Positions 53,698 to 63,963 of a stretch of 64,000 nucleotides of DNA are shown here, piece after piece (position 1 is the stretch's first letter; every line of letters starts with the position of its first letter). The stretch spans positions 1 through 64,000 of the forward strand of contig SKVJ01000003.1 of NCBI GenBank assembly GCA_007129495.1, written 5' to 3'. A program made the translations under genes and the position numbers. Below the pieces are notes generated by a model that searched no databases, was not told where the DNA came from, and was given only the letters and a program-made list of their open reading frames with translations. The stretch is from Dehalococcoidia bacterium (GTDB taxonomy: Bacteria; Chloroflexota; Dehalococcoidia; GIF9; AB-539-J10).

Positions 53698-54299
53698 TTC
53701 TTCTCCGGCTTCGTCAGAATCTCATCTACGAGGCCATACTCCTTGGCCTGTTGTGAATCAAGATAGAAATCGCGGTCGATGTCGTGCGAGATCTTCTCGA
53801 TCGTCTGGCCGGTATGGTTGGCCAGGATATCCCGTATCTTCTCCTGGACGCGCATGATTTCTCGAGCCGCTATCTCGATATCCGCGGCCTGTCCTTGGGC
53901 CCCTCCGATTGCCTGGTGCAGGTGAATGGTCGCATTGGGTAGCGCATACCGCTTACCTTTCGCACCAGCACAAAGAAGTACCGTGCCCATACTGGCTGCC
54001 AGGCCAACACAGATAGTTGATACGGGACTCCTCAGGAGTTGCATAGTATCGTAGATAGCCAACCCCGCACTGATAACGCCGCCCGGCGAGTGGATGTACA
54101 GGCTGATATCCTTATCAGGATCTTCTCTGTCGAGATACAACAACTGCGCAACGATTAGATTCGCCACCTGATCGTTAATGGGCGTACCGAGAAATATGAT
54201 ACGCTCGCGCAACAGCAACGAGTAGATGTCATAGGCACGCTCGCCCCTTGCGCCGGTCTCAGTAACGGTTGGAATAATGATTTGAGAGATGCTGTCCAT
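53694..54299 (-). CDS. clpP: ATP-dependent Clp protease proteolytic subunit
   Basis: 201 residues. The active-site serine is in AASMGTVLL and the histidine in IHLHQAIGG; the Asp follows about 50 residues later in [18 protein letters not shown]. It forms the tetradecameric peptidase chamber for ClpX or ClpC. The gene lies 5 nt after tig, an arrangement widely shared among bacteria, usually with clpX next. Here no clpX follows; a small membrane protein does. Confidence 0.95.
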   Translation of the reverse strand: MDSISQIIIPTVTETGARGERAYDIYSLLLRERIIFLGTPINDQVANLIVAQLLYLDREDPDKDISLYIHSPGGVISAGLAIYDTMQLLRSPVSTICVGLAASMGTVLLCAGAKGKRYALPNATIHLHQAIGGAQGQAADIEIAAREIMRVQEKIRDILANHTGQTIEKISHDIDRDFYLDSQQAKEYGLVDEILTKPEKK

Positions 54300-54304
54300 A
54301 TCAG

Positions 54305-55630
54305 TTACTCATCCTCCCCTTCTTCTGAAACTCCTGCGTCGCTCGCATCATCAGAAACCTGCTCGGCATCTCCAGTCACGATCGACACCAGTCTATCCAG
54401 AGTACGAGTCGTTCGGAGTCTGTCAGCGATCGAATCCCTCATCTGCGGCGACGCAAGGAACTCACGCATTCTGTCTTTGTCCTGGGCTTCTGCGAGAAGT
54501 TCTACAATCCTATTATCCACATCAGTCTCGTCGACTGCAATTTCCTCCAGTGTGGCGAGACGATCGAGAATAAGCCCGTTAGTGATGCGCTTATACGCAA
54601 TCGGGCGCAGGTCTTCCCGGATCTGCTCCAAAGGTCTTTGAGACATCTTCAGGTAATCCTCAACGTTCTTGTAGCCATAGCGCTTTGCCTCTTGCGCGAG
54701 CAGGTCTCCGATCTCCTTCTCCTCGAGCACGGGAGGGAAGTCGACATGTGCTTGAGCTGCTATCGCGTCCAAAGCACTCTGAATCAGCTTTGAACGTGCT
54801 TCATTTCGAGCATTCGACTCAAGGTCCGAGCCAACTCGCTCCCGTAGCAGATCCAGGCTCTCGAAGCCAAAACTCTTTGCCATATCATCGCCGAGTTCAG
54901 GCAACTCTTTCTGTCTCACCTGGCGTACTGTGACATTACAGGTGCATTCTTTGCCGGCAAGATCGGGGATGCGGAAATCGTCAGGCATCCGCAGCGTGAA
55001 TTCCTTTGACTCACCGTTCGAAGTTCCAACGATTGCTTCCGCAAATCCTGGGATGGGCATCTGTCCGCCTTCAACCACTTCGTACGTGACTTCCTGGTGG
55101 TCGAGTATAGTCTGATCATCAACGGTCGCTTTCACGTCAAGCAAGGGGAAATCACCCAATTGCACCGGGCGCTCCACAGGTACCAGCGCCGCCTGACTTT
55201 CGCGGAGTCGGTCGAGAGTCGATGTAACATGCTCATCAGTCACCGTCGCTTCTTCCTGCGCAACGCGGACGGATCGATAATCGCCCAACTCAACCTCGGG
55301 CTTAAGGGGAACGACCGCGGCGAACACGGGAGGATCTCGCTGATCCAAGTGCACGTGTGGCATCATTATCGGGTGGATCTCATGGATCGCAAGCGCCTGT
55401 TCGTATAGCGTGGGAAACAGCCGCTCGACGGCCTCATCGGCAATCGCCTCTTTGCCGATATGCTGTTCTACGACATGCCTGGGGGCTTTGCCTCTTCGGA
55501 ATCCGGGAACCTCTACGCGTCCGGCCATATGGCGGAACGCCTCAGCCTGTGCGGCCTCGTACTCCTGTGGTTCGGCCTCGATATGCAATTCGACCTGGCA
55601 GCGTTCAATGGACTTCGCAGTGCTCTTCAT
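54305..55630 (-). CDS. tig: Trigger factor
   Basis: 441 residues. Ribosome-binding signature [15 protein letters not shown], a peptidyl-prolyl isomerase domain ([22 protein letters not shown]) and a long helical C-terminal part, ending in an acidic tail ([15 protein letters not shown]). It shields nascent chains at the ribosome exit. It lies 5 nt after aspS and 5 nt before clpP, so one operon. Confidence 0.94.
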   Translation of the reverse strand: MKSTAKSIERCQVELHIEAEPQEYEAAQAEAFRHMAGRVEVPGFRRGKAPRHVVEQHIGKEAIADEAVERLFPTLYEQALAIHEIHPIMMPHVHLDQRDPPVFAAVVPLKPEVELGDYRSVRVAQEEATVTDEHVTSTLDRLRESQAALVPVERPVQLGDFPLLDVKATVDDQTILDHQEVTYEVVEGGQMPIPGFAEAIVGTSNGESKEFTLRMPDDFRIPDLAGKECTCNVTVRQVRQKELPELGDDMAKSFGFESLDLLRERVGSDLESNARNEARSKLIQSALDAIAAQAHVDFPPVLEEKEIGDLLAQEAKRYGYKNVEDYLKMSQRPLEQIREDLRPIAYKRITNGLILDRLATLEEIAVDETDVDNRIVELLAEAQDKDRMREFLASPQMRDSIADRLRTTRTLDRLVSIVTGDAEQVSDDASDAGVSEEGEDE

Positions 55631-55635
55631 AACAA

Positions 55636-57429
55636 TCAGTTCCTGTCTATTCGCTGTCGCTTAAAAGCCAGATTCAGTTCTGCCAGTTGTGCAGGATCAA
55701 CCATGGATGGGCTATCCATCATCAGATCTACTGCATTCTGATTCTTCGGAAATGCAATGACTTCGCGTATGCTCTCGTGGCCTGCAAGAAGCATGGCCAT
55801 GCGGTCTATACCCAGTGCGATGCCCGCATGTGGAGGTGCGCCGTATTCAAGGGCGCGCAGGAAATAGCCGAATCGTTCCTCGATAGCTTCCGGGGAGTAA
55901 CCAAGCAGGGCGAAGACTTTTTCCTGTAAGGAGCGTTGGTGAATTCTGACGCTGCCGCTTCCCAGTTCATTGCCATTACACACGAGGTCGTAGTGTCTTC
56001 CACGTACGCTGGCTGGATCTGTATCCAGCAGAGGTGCGTCTTCAGACGGTGGGGCAGTGAACGGGTGATGCATTGAGTCCCAGCGTCGTGCTTCCGCATT
56101 CCAATCGAACAGTGGGAAGCCAAGCACAAATGCATAATTGAACGTGTCGGGATCAGCCAGCTTTAACCGCGCCGCCATCTCACGGCGGAGAGTATCAAGG
56201 ACCTTGCACGCGATAGGCTCAAGGTCTGCAACCAGCAATAGCAAGTCCCCATTGCCGGCACTGAATCTTGCCAGCATAGCATGCATCTGGTCAGCGGTAA
56301 CGTACCTGGCAAGGACGGACTTGATGCCGTCATCAACGTTGCGCTTATCGAGAACTGAGAGGCTGACGAGGCCCTTCGCCCCGGCGGCAACGGCACGATT
56401 GATGAGGTCCGTCAGCTGGTGCTTAGAATATGTGGCGCATCCAGGCACACAAATGCCCCTGACGACTCCTCCCGAATCCAGTGCAGAGCGGAAGATACTG
56501 AAGCTGCAGCCGGCGGCGATGTCGCCGACGTCGACCACAGTCATGCCATAGCGCAGGTCGGGTTTGTCTGTCCCATACTTGGCCATGGCGTCAGCATATG
56601 TCAAACGCGGAAAGGGGCGGAGGAACGACGCGTCCGGCCGTACAACTTCCATCAAATGGACCATCATACGTTCCATCAGGTCGAGGATATCCTCCTCGCC
56701 GGCGAAACTCATCTCGAGGTCGAGTTGCGTGAATTCGGGTTGTCTGTCTGCTCTGAGATCTTCATCCCGGAAGCACCGGGCAATCTGAAAGTAGCGCTCC
56801 AACCCCGCGACCATAAGTATCTGTTTGAGTTGTTGCGGCGACTGAGGAAGTGCGTAGAACTTTCCGGGATTAACCCGGCTTGGAACCAGGTAGTCGCGTG
56901 CTCCTTCAGGCGTGCTCTTAATCAGAATAGGTGTTTCGATCTCGAGGAAGCGCTCACGATCCAAAAAGTCGCGAATTCCTTTGACCATGCGGTGGCGCAG
57001 GATAAGGTTGGACTGCACTCGCGGCCTGCGCAGATAGAGGTACCGGTACTTCAACACAAGGTTTTCGTCGACTTCCACGTCCTCATTGATATAGAAAGGA
57101 GGAGTGGGACACTCATTGAGCACCTCAACATCTGTGACTGAAACTTCGATAGCACCAGTAGCTATTCGGACGTTCTCCGTCCCTGCAGGTCGTGCGACCA
57201 CGTTACCCAGAACACGCACGACATGCTCGACACGAAGTGAATGGACGACTTCTTCTGCACAGCTCGTCTGTTTAGGGTCGACAACCACTTGAACGAGTCC
57301 GGTGCTATCACGGAGGTCGATGAATACGACTCCTCCGTGGTCGCGACGACGATGTATCCATCCCGCCAGCGCGACTTGTGTCCCTACGTGAGTCTCGCGG
57401 AGATCTCCGCAGCTATGCGTCTTCAACAA
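55636..57429 (-). CDS. aspS: Aspartyl-tRNA synthetase
   Basis: 597 residues, the bacterial type with an inserted GAD domain. N-terminal OB-fold anticodon-binding part (VALAGWIHRRRDHGGVVFIDLRD), class II motifs 1-3 (FLEIETPILIKSTPEGARDYL, FRDEDLRADRQPEFTQLD, GIALGIDRMAMLLAG) and the GAD insertion. The GTG at 57465 is in frame but lacks a ribosome site; GGAGAG lies 8 nt before the TTG at 57429, which is preferred. First gene of the aspS-tig-clpP operon. Confidence 0.93.
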   Translation of the reverse strand: MLKTHSCGDLRETHVGTQVALAGWIHRRRDHGGVVFIDLRDSTGLVQVVVDPKQTSCAEEVVHSLRVEHVVRVLGNVVARPAGTENVRIATGAIEVSVTDVEVLNECPTPPFYINEDVEVDENLVLKYRYLYLRRPRVQSNLILRHRMVKGIRDFLDRERFLEIETPILIKSTPEGARDYLVPSRVNPGKFYALPQSPQQLKQILMVAGLERYFQIARCFRDEDLRADRQPEFTQLDLEMSFAGEEDILDLMERMMVHLMEVVRPDASFLRPFPRLTYADAMAKYGTDKPDLRYGMTVVDVGDIAAGCSFSIFRSALDSGGVVRGICVPGCATYSKHQLTDLINRAVAAGAKGLVSLSVLDKRNVDDGIKSVLARYVTADQMHAMLARFSAGNGDLLLLVADLEPIACKVLDTLRREMAARLKLADPDTFNYAFVLGFPLFDWNAEARRWDSMHHPFTAPPSEDAPLLDTDPASVRGRHYDLVCNGNELGSGSVRIHQRSLQEKVFALLGYSPEAIEERFGYFLRALEYGAPPHAGIALGIDRMAMLLAGHESIREVIAFPKNQNAVDLMMDSPSMVDPAQLAELNLAFKRQRIDRN

Positions 57430-57541
57430 AGAACTATCTCTCCAATCGTCATGGCTGCCTTGCACAAGTCGGTTCCGGACTCAGTGCGGAACCGAAGAAG
57501 TTGCTTCGGTCAGTGCCTGTCAGATATGTGCTGACTGTGTC

Positions 57542-58063
57542 CTAGGATTCGTCCTCGAGAAGTATCTCGGCAGCGATGCGTGCCGCCGTTTCGCAGGGTT
57601 GACGGCATTTCTTTCGACCGCCATCTTCCAGAAATTGCTTGCGCTCAGCCGGGTCCATCGTGTCATAGTCTCTTCCCATAATGGACGGACGAATCACACC
57701 GCACATGGTGCTGCCATAGACATCCTTGAAGGACTCGCAGAAGCGCCATACTTTCTGGCGATAATGGAACATCTGCTCGTTGGCCTCGGGGGTACTCCAT
57801 GCAGGATCGTGAAGTTTGTCTCTGCCGTACGCGAGCCCCATAGCCATCAATCCGCCAAGAAGGGCCCCGCAGGTTTCCTTTCGGGACATTACTCCGGGGA
57901 AGAACGTCGCGGCTTTCAACAGTTCCTTGCCACCCTCGAGTTCAAACTCCTCCTGAAGCGCGGTGAGAGTTCCCTGGGCGCAATTAACTGACATTTCTTC
58001 ATAGTCGCCTGCTTTGTTCGAGGCTCTTGAGATTCGTTCCTGTTTGCTGCTATCAGTAGTCAC
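57542..58063 (-). CDS. C_GCAxxG_C_C-family redox protein
   Basis: About 173 residues. NCAQGTL is the NCAxG motif that names the family; further cysteines follow in KETCGALLGG, RFCESF, STMCGV and KKCRQPCE, enough to hold a metal or FeS centre. Function is not established. The GTG at 58063 has GGGAGGTG 7-8 nt upstream, whereas the longer frame to 58126 has none. It is divergent from the first acyl-CoA dehydrogenase with 116 nt between starts. Confidence 0.85.
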   Translation of the reverse strand: MTTDSSKQERISRASNKAGDYEEMSVNCAQGTLTALQEEFELEGGKELLKAATFFPGVMSRKETCGALLGGLMAMGLAYGRDKLHDPAWSTPEANEQMFHYRQKVWRFCESFKDVYGSTMCGVIRPSIMGRDYDTMDPAERKQFLEDGGRKKCRQPCETAARIAAEILLEDES

Positions 58064-58179
58064 GGAGAAACACCTCCCTGATTCTCGTGCACAAAATGGT
58101 CGGGTACGGCGTTGACCCGAAATCACGAGTAGCGCTATTGTACACCAATTCGCCGGCGATTCGAATCTGGAGGTTAGCG

Positions 58180-59400
58180 ATGGATCAACCGATGCGCTTG
58201 CAGGACAGGATGTACCATGACTGGCTGCTGCCCGAAGAGGCTCGCTCAGTGCGAATTGAGACTAGGGCGTTCGTCGACGAAGAGGTACTGCCCATAGCCA
58301 GCGGCTTGAATACGATCTCGGAGAGCGTGCACGCCTTTCCCGGAGATTTGTTTCAGCGGATGGCTGAGGCGGGTTTGTTTCGAATACCATTCCCGGCTGA
58401 CTGTGGCGGAAAGAATCTCCAGTACCCCTTATGTGCTGCAACTGTCGTGATGGAAGAACTGGCATATGCGAGTGATGGGCTTGCAGCCATCTACGACGAT
58501 CACTGCCTGTTGCCTGGCATCGCACTGCTCAGCGGCTCTTCGAGCGTGAAGCAGCGCTATCTGACACCTCTCATGAACGGTTCGGCGGTGGCGTGTATGG
58601 CGATCACTGAGCCAGGTGCGGGCAGCGACTTACGCGCAGAGACTGTGCAGACCCATGCTGAACTCACTGGTGATGCCTTCGTCGTGAACGGCCATAAACG
58701 ATTCGTTACCAACGCTCCCGTTGGCAGTTTCATGACCATTCTTTGCGTGATCAATGGCTCTCTGACAATGTTGCTGATCGATCTGCACGCCCCCGGCGTG
58801 ACTGTTGGACCTCCAGATCTGAAGGTAGGGAATCGTGCGCAACTTACCGCAGATGTATGGTTAGAAAATGTCCGGGTGCATGGCGAGAATCATCTTGGTG
58901 AAGCAGGGGAGGGGTTGCGCATTGCGTTGCGGGCACTCACGTGGGGACGTATCGTCATAGGGGTTTCGGGCGTCGCTATGGCCCAGGCGGCCTTGGACGA
59001 GTGTGTACACTTCATGCAGAAGCGCGAGATGTTTGGAGGAAAGCTTGCTGACTCTCAGTACTGGCAGTTTCGCCTTGCCGAGCATGCCACCCAGATCTCT
59101 ATGGCTCGCGACATGTGCTACAAAGCCGCTCTGCGCTACGACCTTGGCGCCGGCACCCCGGAGCCGGAGATGGCCATGGCCAAATACTACGGGACACAGG
59201 TTGCGGGCGACATGGCCCGAGATGCCGTCCAGATCTTCGGCGGCTCAGGGTATATAACACGGCTTGGTGCCGATGGCTCTACCTTCAAGGTTGAGCAGAT
59301 TTACCGCGACTGCAAGATAGCTGAGATCTACGAAGGCGCGAACGAGATCCAGAAGCGTGTCATTGCCCGTGCTGCATTCGGACGGGAATACGTACGCTGA
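58180..59400 (+). CDS. Acyl-CoA dehydrogenase, paralogue 1
   Basis: 406 residues. ACAD signatures ACMAITEPGAGSDL and QIFGGSGYITRLGADG are present, and the catalytic Glu in IYEGANEIQKRVIAR sits where MCAD has Glu376. It removes two hydrogens from an acyl-CoA and passes electrons to ETF, whose genes lie in this window. GGAGG lies 6 nt before the ATG at 58180. A close paralogue follows 37 nt later. Confidence 0.93.
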   Translation: MDQPMRLQDRMYHDWLLPEEARSVRIETRAFVDEEVLPIASGLNTISESVHAFPGDLFQRMAEAGLFRIPFPADCGGKNLQYPLCAATVVMEELAYASDGLAAIYDDHCLLPGIALLSGSSSVKQRYLTPLMNGSAVACMAITEPGAGSDLRAETVQTHAELTGDAFVVNGHKRFVTNAPVGSFMTILCVINGSLTMLLIDLHAPGVTVGPPDLKVGNRAQLTADVWLENVRVHGENHLGEAGEGLRIALRALTWGRIVIGVSGVAMAQAALDECVHFMQKREMFGGKLADSQYWQFRLAEHATQISMARDMCYKAALRYDLGAGTPEPEMAMAKYYGTQVAGDMARDAVQIFGGSGYITRLGADGSTFKVEQIYRDCKIAEIYEGANEIQKRVIARAAFGREYVR

Positions 59401-59437
59401 ATATCAGCCATAAATGCCACTTAGGGGGAATACTACG

Positions 59438-60649
59438 ATGCAGCAACCTGTCCAAAGGAATGTGAACAGAACGTACCACGAAATAGGGCTGCCCTCCTGC
59501 ATCGAGGAAGTACGGCTTTGCGTGCGCGAGTTTGGGGAGCGTGAACTGGCTCCTCAAGTGATCACCATGGAGGAGCGGCCTGAAGAAGCGGGGAGCTTTC
59601 CCAGGAAACTCTTCGAGCGCATGGCTGAACTGGGTTTGTACCGCCTGCCGTACACAATGACTGAGGGCGGTTGTGGTCTAGAAACACCTATGCTTGCCAC
59701 CACTGTAGTAATGGAAGAACTGGCATATTTCAGCAATAGCGTCGCTGTCATTTATGATTGTCAGTGTGTTCTCGCAGGTCGGGTGCTCCAGTATTCGTCC
59801 GATGATCTTAAGTTGACGTATCTGCCTCCGCTCATGAGCGGGGAGCAGATAGCCTGCGTAGCTATCACCGAACCTGATGCCGGCAGCGATGTGAGCCCAT
59901 CCAGCGTACAGACTGTTGGCACTCCCGTAGCCGATGGCTGGAGTCTGACAGGACACAAGCGCTTCATCATTAATGCGCCTGTTGCTGACTTCGCGTGTGT
60001 GCTCTGCACTATCGAGGGCTCGCTGAGCATGGTCGTGGTCGATCTGAAGAACGAACAAGTGACGGTGTCGCCGCCCGACCGCAAGATGGGAATGCATGCC
60101 TGTCTCACCGCGGACATCGTATTCGATGGAGCTTTCGTGCCTACCCGCAACCTGGTCTGGCAAAAGGGGAAGGGATTACGTGTCGCACTTGGGGCGTTGA
60201 CCCGGGGACGTATAGCAGTAGGGGCGTCAGGCGTCGGAATGGCCCAGGCTGCCTTCGATTTAAGCATGCATCATATGAAAGAGCGCCGGATGTTCGGCAA
60301 GTCGCTTGCGGAAATGCAGCACTGGCAGTTCAGATTTGCCGAGCATGCAACACATATCGCCATGGCGCGAGATCTGTGCTATAAGGCGGCATTGCGTCAC
60401 GATGAAGGTGAAGAGTTTCCCGAGCCCGAGACTGCTATGGCCAAATATTACGGCACGCAGATAGCTGCAGACGTGGCGCGGGACGCGGTGCAGGTATTCG
60501 GTGGGTACGGATTCGTGTCGAGGCTCGGGGCGGATGGTTCGAATTTCTCCATCGAGCGGTTTTACCGGGAATCAAAAGGACCCGAGATATACGAAGGCAG
60601 TAACGAGATCCAGAAGTGGATGATTGCACGCCGGATGTTCGGAAGCTAG
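59438..60649 (+). CDS. Acyl-CoA dehydrogenase, paralogue 2
   Basis: 403 residues. ACVAITEPDAGSDVSPS, MERRMFGKSLAEMQHWQFR-like segment, and IYEGSNEIQKWMIARRMFG with the catalytic Glu. It shares long identical stretches with paralogue 1 (for example TTVVMEELAY versus ATVVMEELAY) and probably arose by tandem duplication. GGGGGA lies 8 nt before the ATG at 59438; an ATG at 59414 lacks a ribosome site. The two may act as a heteromer or on different acyl chains. Confidence 0.93.
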   Translation: MQQPVQRNVNRTYHEIGLPSCIEEVRLCVREFGERELAPQVITMEERPEEAGSFPRKLFERMAELGLYRLPYTMTEGGCGLETPMLATTVVMEELAYFSNSVAVIYDCQCVLAGRVLQYSSDDLKLTYLPPLMSGEQIACVAITEPDAGSDVSPSSVQTVGTPVADGWSLTGHKRFIINAPVADFACVLCTIEGSLSMVVVDLKNEQVTVSPPDRKMGMHACLTADIVFDGAFVPTRNLVWQKGKGLRVALGALTRGRIAVGASGVGMAQAAFDLSMHHMKERRMFGKSLAEMQHWQFRFAEHATHIAMARDLCYKAALRHDEGEEFPEPETAMAKYYGTQIAADVARDAVQVFGGYGFVSRLGADGSNFSIERFYRESKGPEIYEGSNEIQKWMIARRMFGS

Positions 60650-61222
60650 TCAGGAGATTGTCCGGTCCGTGGTCGTGCAGTCCTCCGGGCCGCAGGGTGT
60701 TGTTGGTGGCCTACCAACCGTCTCAAGAAAACTCTGGAGGATAACGGCCGCCGCGTGTGCGTCCAGCGAGCGCCTTCGTCCATGGCGCACTCCTGTTCTT
60801 GGCTTGGTTGATCCGACTTTCCGTTGTGCCTCCCATGAAGTAAGTCGTTCATCCCACAACAGGACACGAACACTGCCCGGGAAGCGTCTGGATGTCACTT
60901 CGTGGACGGGTACGGCCTCCAGCGGCTCCTGTACGTCAACCCCTGGTGGAATCTCCGGCACGGTATTGAAGTACGAAGCTATACGCCGTGCCAGAACGAG
61001 TGCGCAAGAAGTCTGGGAGGTTATGGAACCATCCATCGCCAGTGGCAGCCCGATAAGGAGTCCTTCGGCGCCGTATTCCTGAAGAAGGATGGCAATCCGG
61101 GCTGATGATGGACCATCCTTTTCGTGTTCGAGCACTGTGACCGGGACGGCGAACGTACCTTCCGGACTGCTTATCGCTACTCCGGTTCTCTTCTCACCCG
61201 GGTCAAGACACAACCACCGCAT
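60650..61222 (-). CDS. ruvX: Putative pre-16S rRNA nuclease / Holliday junction resolvase-like YqgF
   Basis: 190 residues. RNase H-like fold with LCLDPGEKRTGVAIS at the start, GLLIGLPLAMDGS, LLWDERLTSWEAQRKV and the final Asp in SLDAHAAAVILQSFL. It acts in 16S rRNA 5' maturation. An insertion of about 25 residues (NTVPEIPPGVDVQEPLEAVP) is unusual. The ATG is 1 nt past the alaS stop, an arrangement common in bacteria. The C-terminus adds a Cys-containing tail. Confidence 0.9.
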   Translation of the reverse strand: MRWLCLDPGEKRTGVAISSPEGTFAVPVTVLEHEKDGPSSARIAILLQEYGAEGLLIGLPLAMDGSITSQTSCALVLARRIASYFNTVPEIPPGVDVQEPLEAVPVHEVTSRRFPGSVRVLLWDERLTSWEAQRKVGSTKPRTGVRHGRRRSLDAHAAAVILQSFLETVGRPPTTPCGPEDCTTTDRTIS

Positions 61223-61223
61223 G

Positions 61224-63872
61224 CTACTTGTTCAAGGTCGAGGACAGCTGTTCCTCTATTGCGCGTCGGGCCTCAGCCAGAGCCTCATCAAGTTTCCGGG
61301 CATCCTTTCCTCCTGCCTGTGCCATCGTTGGCTTCCCGCCCCCTCCACCACCTGTGACCTTAGCGGCACGCATGGCGATCTGGCCCGCATGCAGACCTCT
61401 GCTCGCCAGAGAAGGAGAGGCCATGACCAGGAAAATCGGCCTACCCTGCTCCACCAGGCCGAAGACCGTAACAGAGTCACCGAGTCTGTCCCGGAGTACA
61501 TCGCCCATTTCACGCAGTACGTTCATGGAGAGACCGTTGACGCGACTTATCACTGTTTGCACTCCGGCGATAACGATGGCCCGGTCCATGAGCGTTTCTA
61601 CGGTCAACGCAGCCAATTGGCGCTCGAGGCTGCCAACGCGCCTGCGAAGTATGTCGATCTCCTCCACTGCTCCGGCGACGCGCTCTCTGATGTCGACCGT
61701 ATTCGTACCGAGTTGTTCAGCGATGGCATCGATCGTATGTGCACGCTGTCGTATCAGGTCTTCAGCGGCGCGCCCGGTTACCGCCTCGATCCTTCGCAAC
61801 CCGGTACCGATGCTGGACTCACTCAGAACCAGGAAGACCCCGAGTTGTCCCGTGGCGTTCACATGGGTACCTCCACAGAGCTCAGTGCTGATAGGCGGAT
61901 CGCCGACTGTTACGACGCGTACCTCGTCGCCGTACTTCTCGTCGAACAGAGCGATGGCGCCTGCCTGTAGTGCCTCATCGTAGGAAGCGTAGCGAACCGA
62001 GACCGGCAGATCGGCGCGTATCTTCTCATTGACCCACTGCTCGATCTGTTCGAGGCCAGATTTGTCGAGGGAGCCCATCCATGAGAAATCGAATCGGAAC
62101 CTCTCCGGCTCAACCAAAGACCCGCGCTGTGACACCTGCTGGCCGAGCGTGGCCCGTAATGCCGCCTGTAACAAATGCGTGGCAGTGTGGTTACGCGCGA
62201 TATCCCATCGGCGGCTCTCCTCAACCTGGGCGATAACTGTGTCACCAGGTCGCAGTTCCCCCCGGGTGATGCGGCTCATATGGACTATGACATCAGAAGG
62301 AGTACGCCTGGTCCAGATTACATCGACATCTACAGATGAACCGGAAAGTCGGCCGCGATCTCCTGTCTGACCGCCCATCTCGCCATAGAATGGGGAGCGA
62401 TCAAGCAGTATATCTACGGCATCGCCTTCAACGGCGGCCTCGACCATCTCCTCGCCCTGGAGCATCGCAGTAACTGTCGCCTCGACGGCGAGTGACTCGT
62501 AGCCCAGAAACTCTGTGGGCTGAGTTCCTGCCAGTGATTGGAGTGAAGCACTCGCCGCTGCGGAGCCATGAAATGCGTGAGATGTTCGTCCCTTCTCCCT
62601 CTGCCGCTCAAGGGCGGCCTCGAATCCGGCTACGTCAATGCCAATGCGACGTTCCCCTGCCACTTCCGCGGTGAGTTCGCGGGGAAAGCCATACGTATCG
62701 TACAGCCTGAATACATCGTCTCCGGAGAGAGTATCCCGCCCGCTCGCAACCGCCCGGTCAACGAGGTAGTCGACGATTCCAACACCCGTATCCAGCGTGG
62801 CCATGAATCTCTGTTCCTCAGCCTGAATCACATCCAGCACGAGCCGCCTGTGTTCGACCAACTCAGGGTACACAGTGCCCATCTGGGTGATCACTGCATC
62901 GGCGATCCCTGCGAGAAAAGGGGCGTCCAGGCCGATACGTCGCCCGAACAGCGACGCGCGCCTCAGTATGCGTCGGAGCACGTAGCCGCGACCTTCGTTT
63001 GTGGGCAGCACACCGTCGGCAATCAGAAAGGCCATGCCGCGGGAATGTTCCACGACTATACGCATGGCTTTGTCAGCATCCTCGGCATCACCGTAGCGGA
63101 GGCCTGACACCGACGCGACAAGAGCGATAATATCCGCGAAGAGGTCGGTTTCGTAGACACTGTCCGTCTTATTCACAGCCGCGACGACACGTTCAAGGCC
63201 CATGCCTGTATCGATGTTAGGCTTTGGCAACGGAACGCGGGAGCCGTCTGGTTTCTGATCGAACTGCGTGAACACCAGGTTCCATATTTCAACGAACCGG
63301 CCACAATCGCAATTGGGTCCGCATGTGGCACTGTTGCAACCATATGCAGGACCGCGATCATAGTGCAGTTCGCTGCACGGCCCGCACGGGCCGGAATCAC
63401 CAGCAGGTCCCCAGAAGTTGTCCTTCTCGTCGAATCGCCAGATCTTATCTGCGGGAACTCCTGTTTCCTCCCACAGTGCGAAAGCCTCATCATCGTCAAG
63501 ATACACCGATGCCCAGAGCCGGGAAGGCTCAAGATGCAGGTAATCCGTCACGAACTCCCACGCCCAGGCGATCGCTTCCTTTTTGAAGTAGTCGCCGACA
63601 CTGAAGTTCCCCAGCATCTCGAAGAAGGTCAGATGGGTTCCGTCGCCTACGGATTCGACGTCTGTGGTTCGGAAGCACTTCTGACAGGTTACCAGGCGGA
63701 CGTTGGGTGGTGTTTGATGACCCAAAAAGTACGGTTTGATCTGGACCATCCCCGCAGTGGTGAAAAGGAGAGTTGGGTCGCCATGCGGGACGAGTGATGA
63801 GCTTGGCAGAATCGAGTGACCCCGATCCTGGAAGAAACTCAGATACAGATCGCGTATTTCGTTGCTTGTCAT
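61224..63872 (-). CDS. alaS: Alanyl-tRNA synthetase
   Basis: 882 residues, full length. Class II core (SSSLVPHGDPTLLFTTAGMVQIKPYF, MGLERV), the editing domain with zinc-binding HTATHLL and CGGTHVNATG, and a C-terminal domain ending GGGGGKPTMAQAGGKD. It charges tRNA-Ala and clears mischarged serine and glycine. The CSATCGPNCDC insertion in residues about 190-200 is a cysteine-rich loop seen in some AlaRS. The -10 TATGAT on the minus strand (63911-63916) lies about 40 nt upstream. Confidence 0.95.
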   Translation of the reverse strand: MTSNEIRDLYLSFFQDRGHSILPSSSLVPHGDPTLLFTTAGMVQIKPYFLGHQTPPNVRLVTCQKCFRTTDVESVGDGTHLTFFEMLGNFSVGDYFKKEAIAWAWEFVTDYLHLEPSRLWASVYLDDDEAFALWEETGVPADKIWRFDEKDNFWGPAGDSGPCGPCSELHYDRGPAYGCNSATCGPNCDCGRFVEIWNLVFTQFDQKPDGSRVPLPKPNIDTGMGLERVVAAVNKTDSVYETDLFADIIALVASVSGLRYGDAEDADKAMRIVVEHSRGMAFLIADGVLPTNEGRGYVLRRILRRASLFGRRIGLDAPFLAGIADAVITQMGTVYPELVEHRRLVLDVIQAEEQRFMATLDTGVGIVDYLVDRAVASGRDTLSGDDVFRLYDTYGFPRELTAEVAGERRIGIDVAGFEAALERQREKGRTSHAFHGSAAASASLQSLAGTQPTEFLGYESLAVEATVTAMLQGEEMVEAAVEGDAVDILLDRSPFYGEMGGQTGDRGRLSGSSVDVDVIWTRRTPSDVIVHMSRITRGELRPGDTVIAQVEESRRWDIARNHTATHLLQAALRATLGQQVSQRGSLVEPERFRFDFSWMGSLDKSGLEQIEQWVNEKIRADLPVSVRYASYDEALQAGAIALFDEKYGDEVRVVTVGDPPISTELCGGTHVNATGQLGVFLVLSESSIGTGLRRIEAVTGRAAEDLIRQRAHTIDAIAEQLGTNTVDIRERVAGAVEEIDILRRRVGSLERQLAALTVETLMDRAIVIAGVQTVISRVNGLSMNVLREMGDVLRDRLGDSVTVFGLVEQGRPIFLVMASPSLASRGLHAGQIAMRAAKVTGGGGGGKPTMAQAGGKDARKLDEALAEARRAIEEQLSSTLNK

Positions 63873-63910
63873 GCGTGTATGCCTTCACAAAGTAATGTGC
63901 TCCGAATTCT

Positions 63911-63916
63911 ATCATA
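63911..63916 (-). promoter_or_regulatory. -10 element of the alaS-ruvX operon
   Basis: TATGAT on the minus strand, about 40 nt before the alaS ATG, with no clear -35. Confidence 0.35.
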
Positions 63917-63942
63917 CCTACGTGTGAAGACCGGTGCGGCTG

Positions 63943-63961
63943 GCAGGCCACGGCGGCCTGC
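63943..63961 (-). terminator. Stem-loop upstream of alaS
   Basis: GCAGGCC and GGCCTGC form a perfect 7-bp stem (63943-63949 / 63955-63961), starting 2 nt after a minus-strand stop codon (63964-63966). It may end the transcript of an upstream gene outside the window. No U-run. Confidence 0.35.
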
Positions 63962-63963
63962 AG

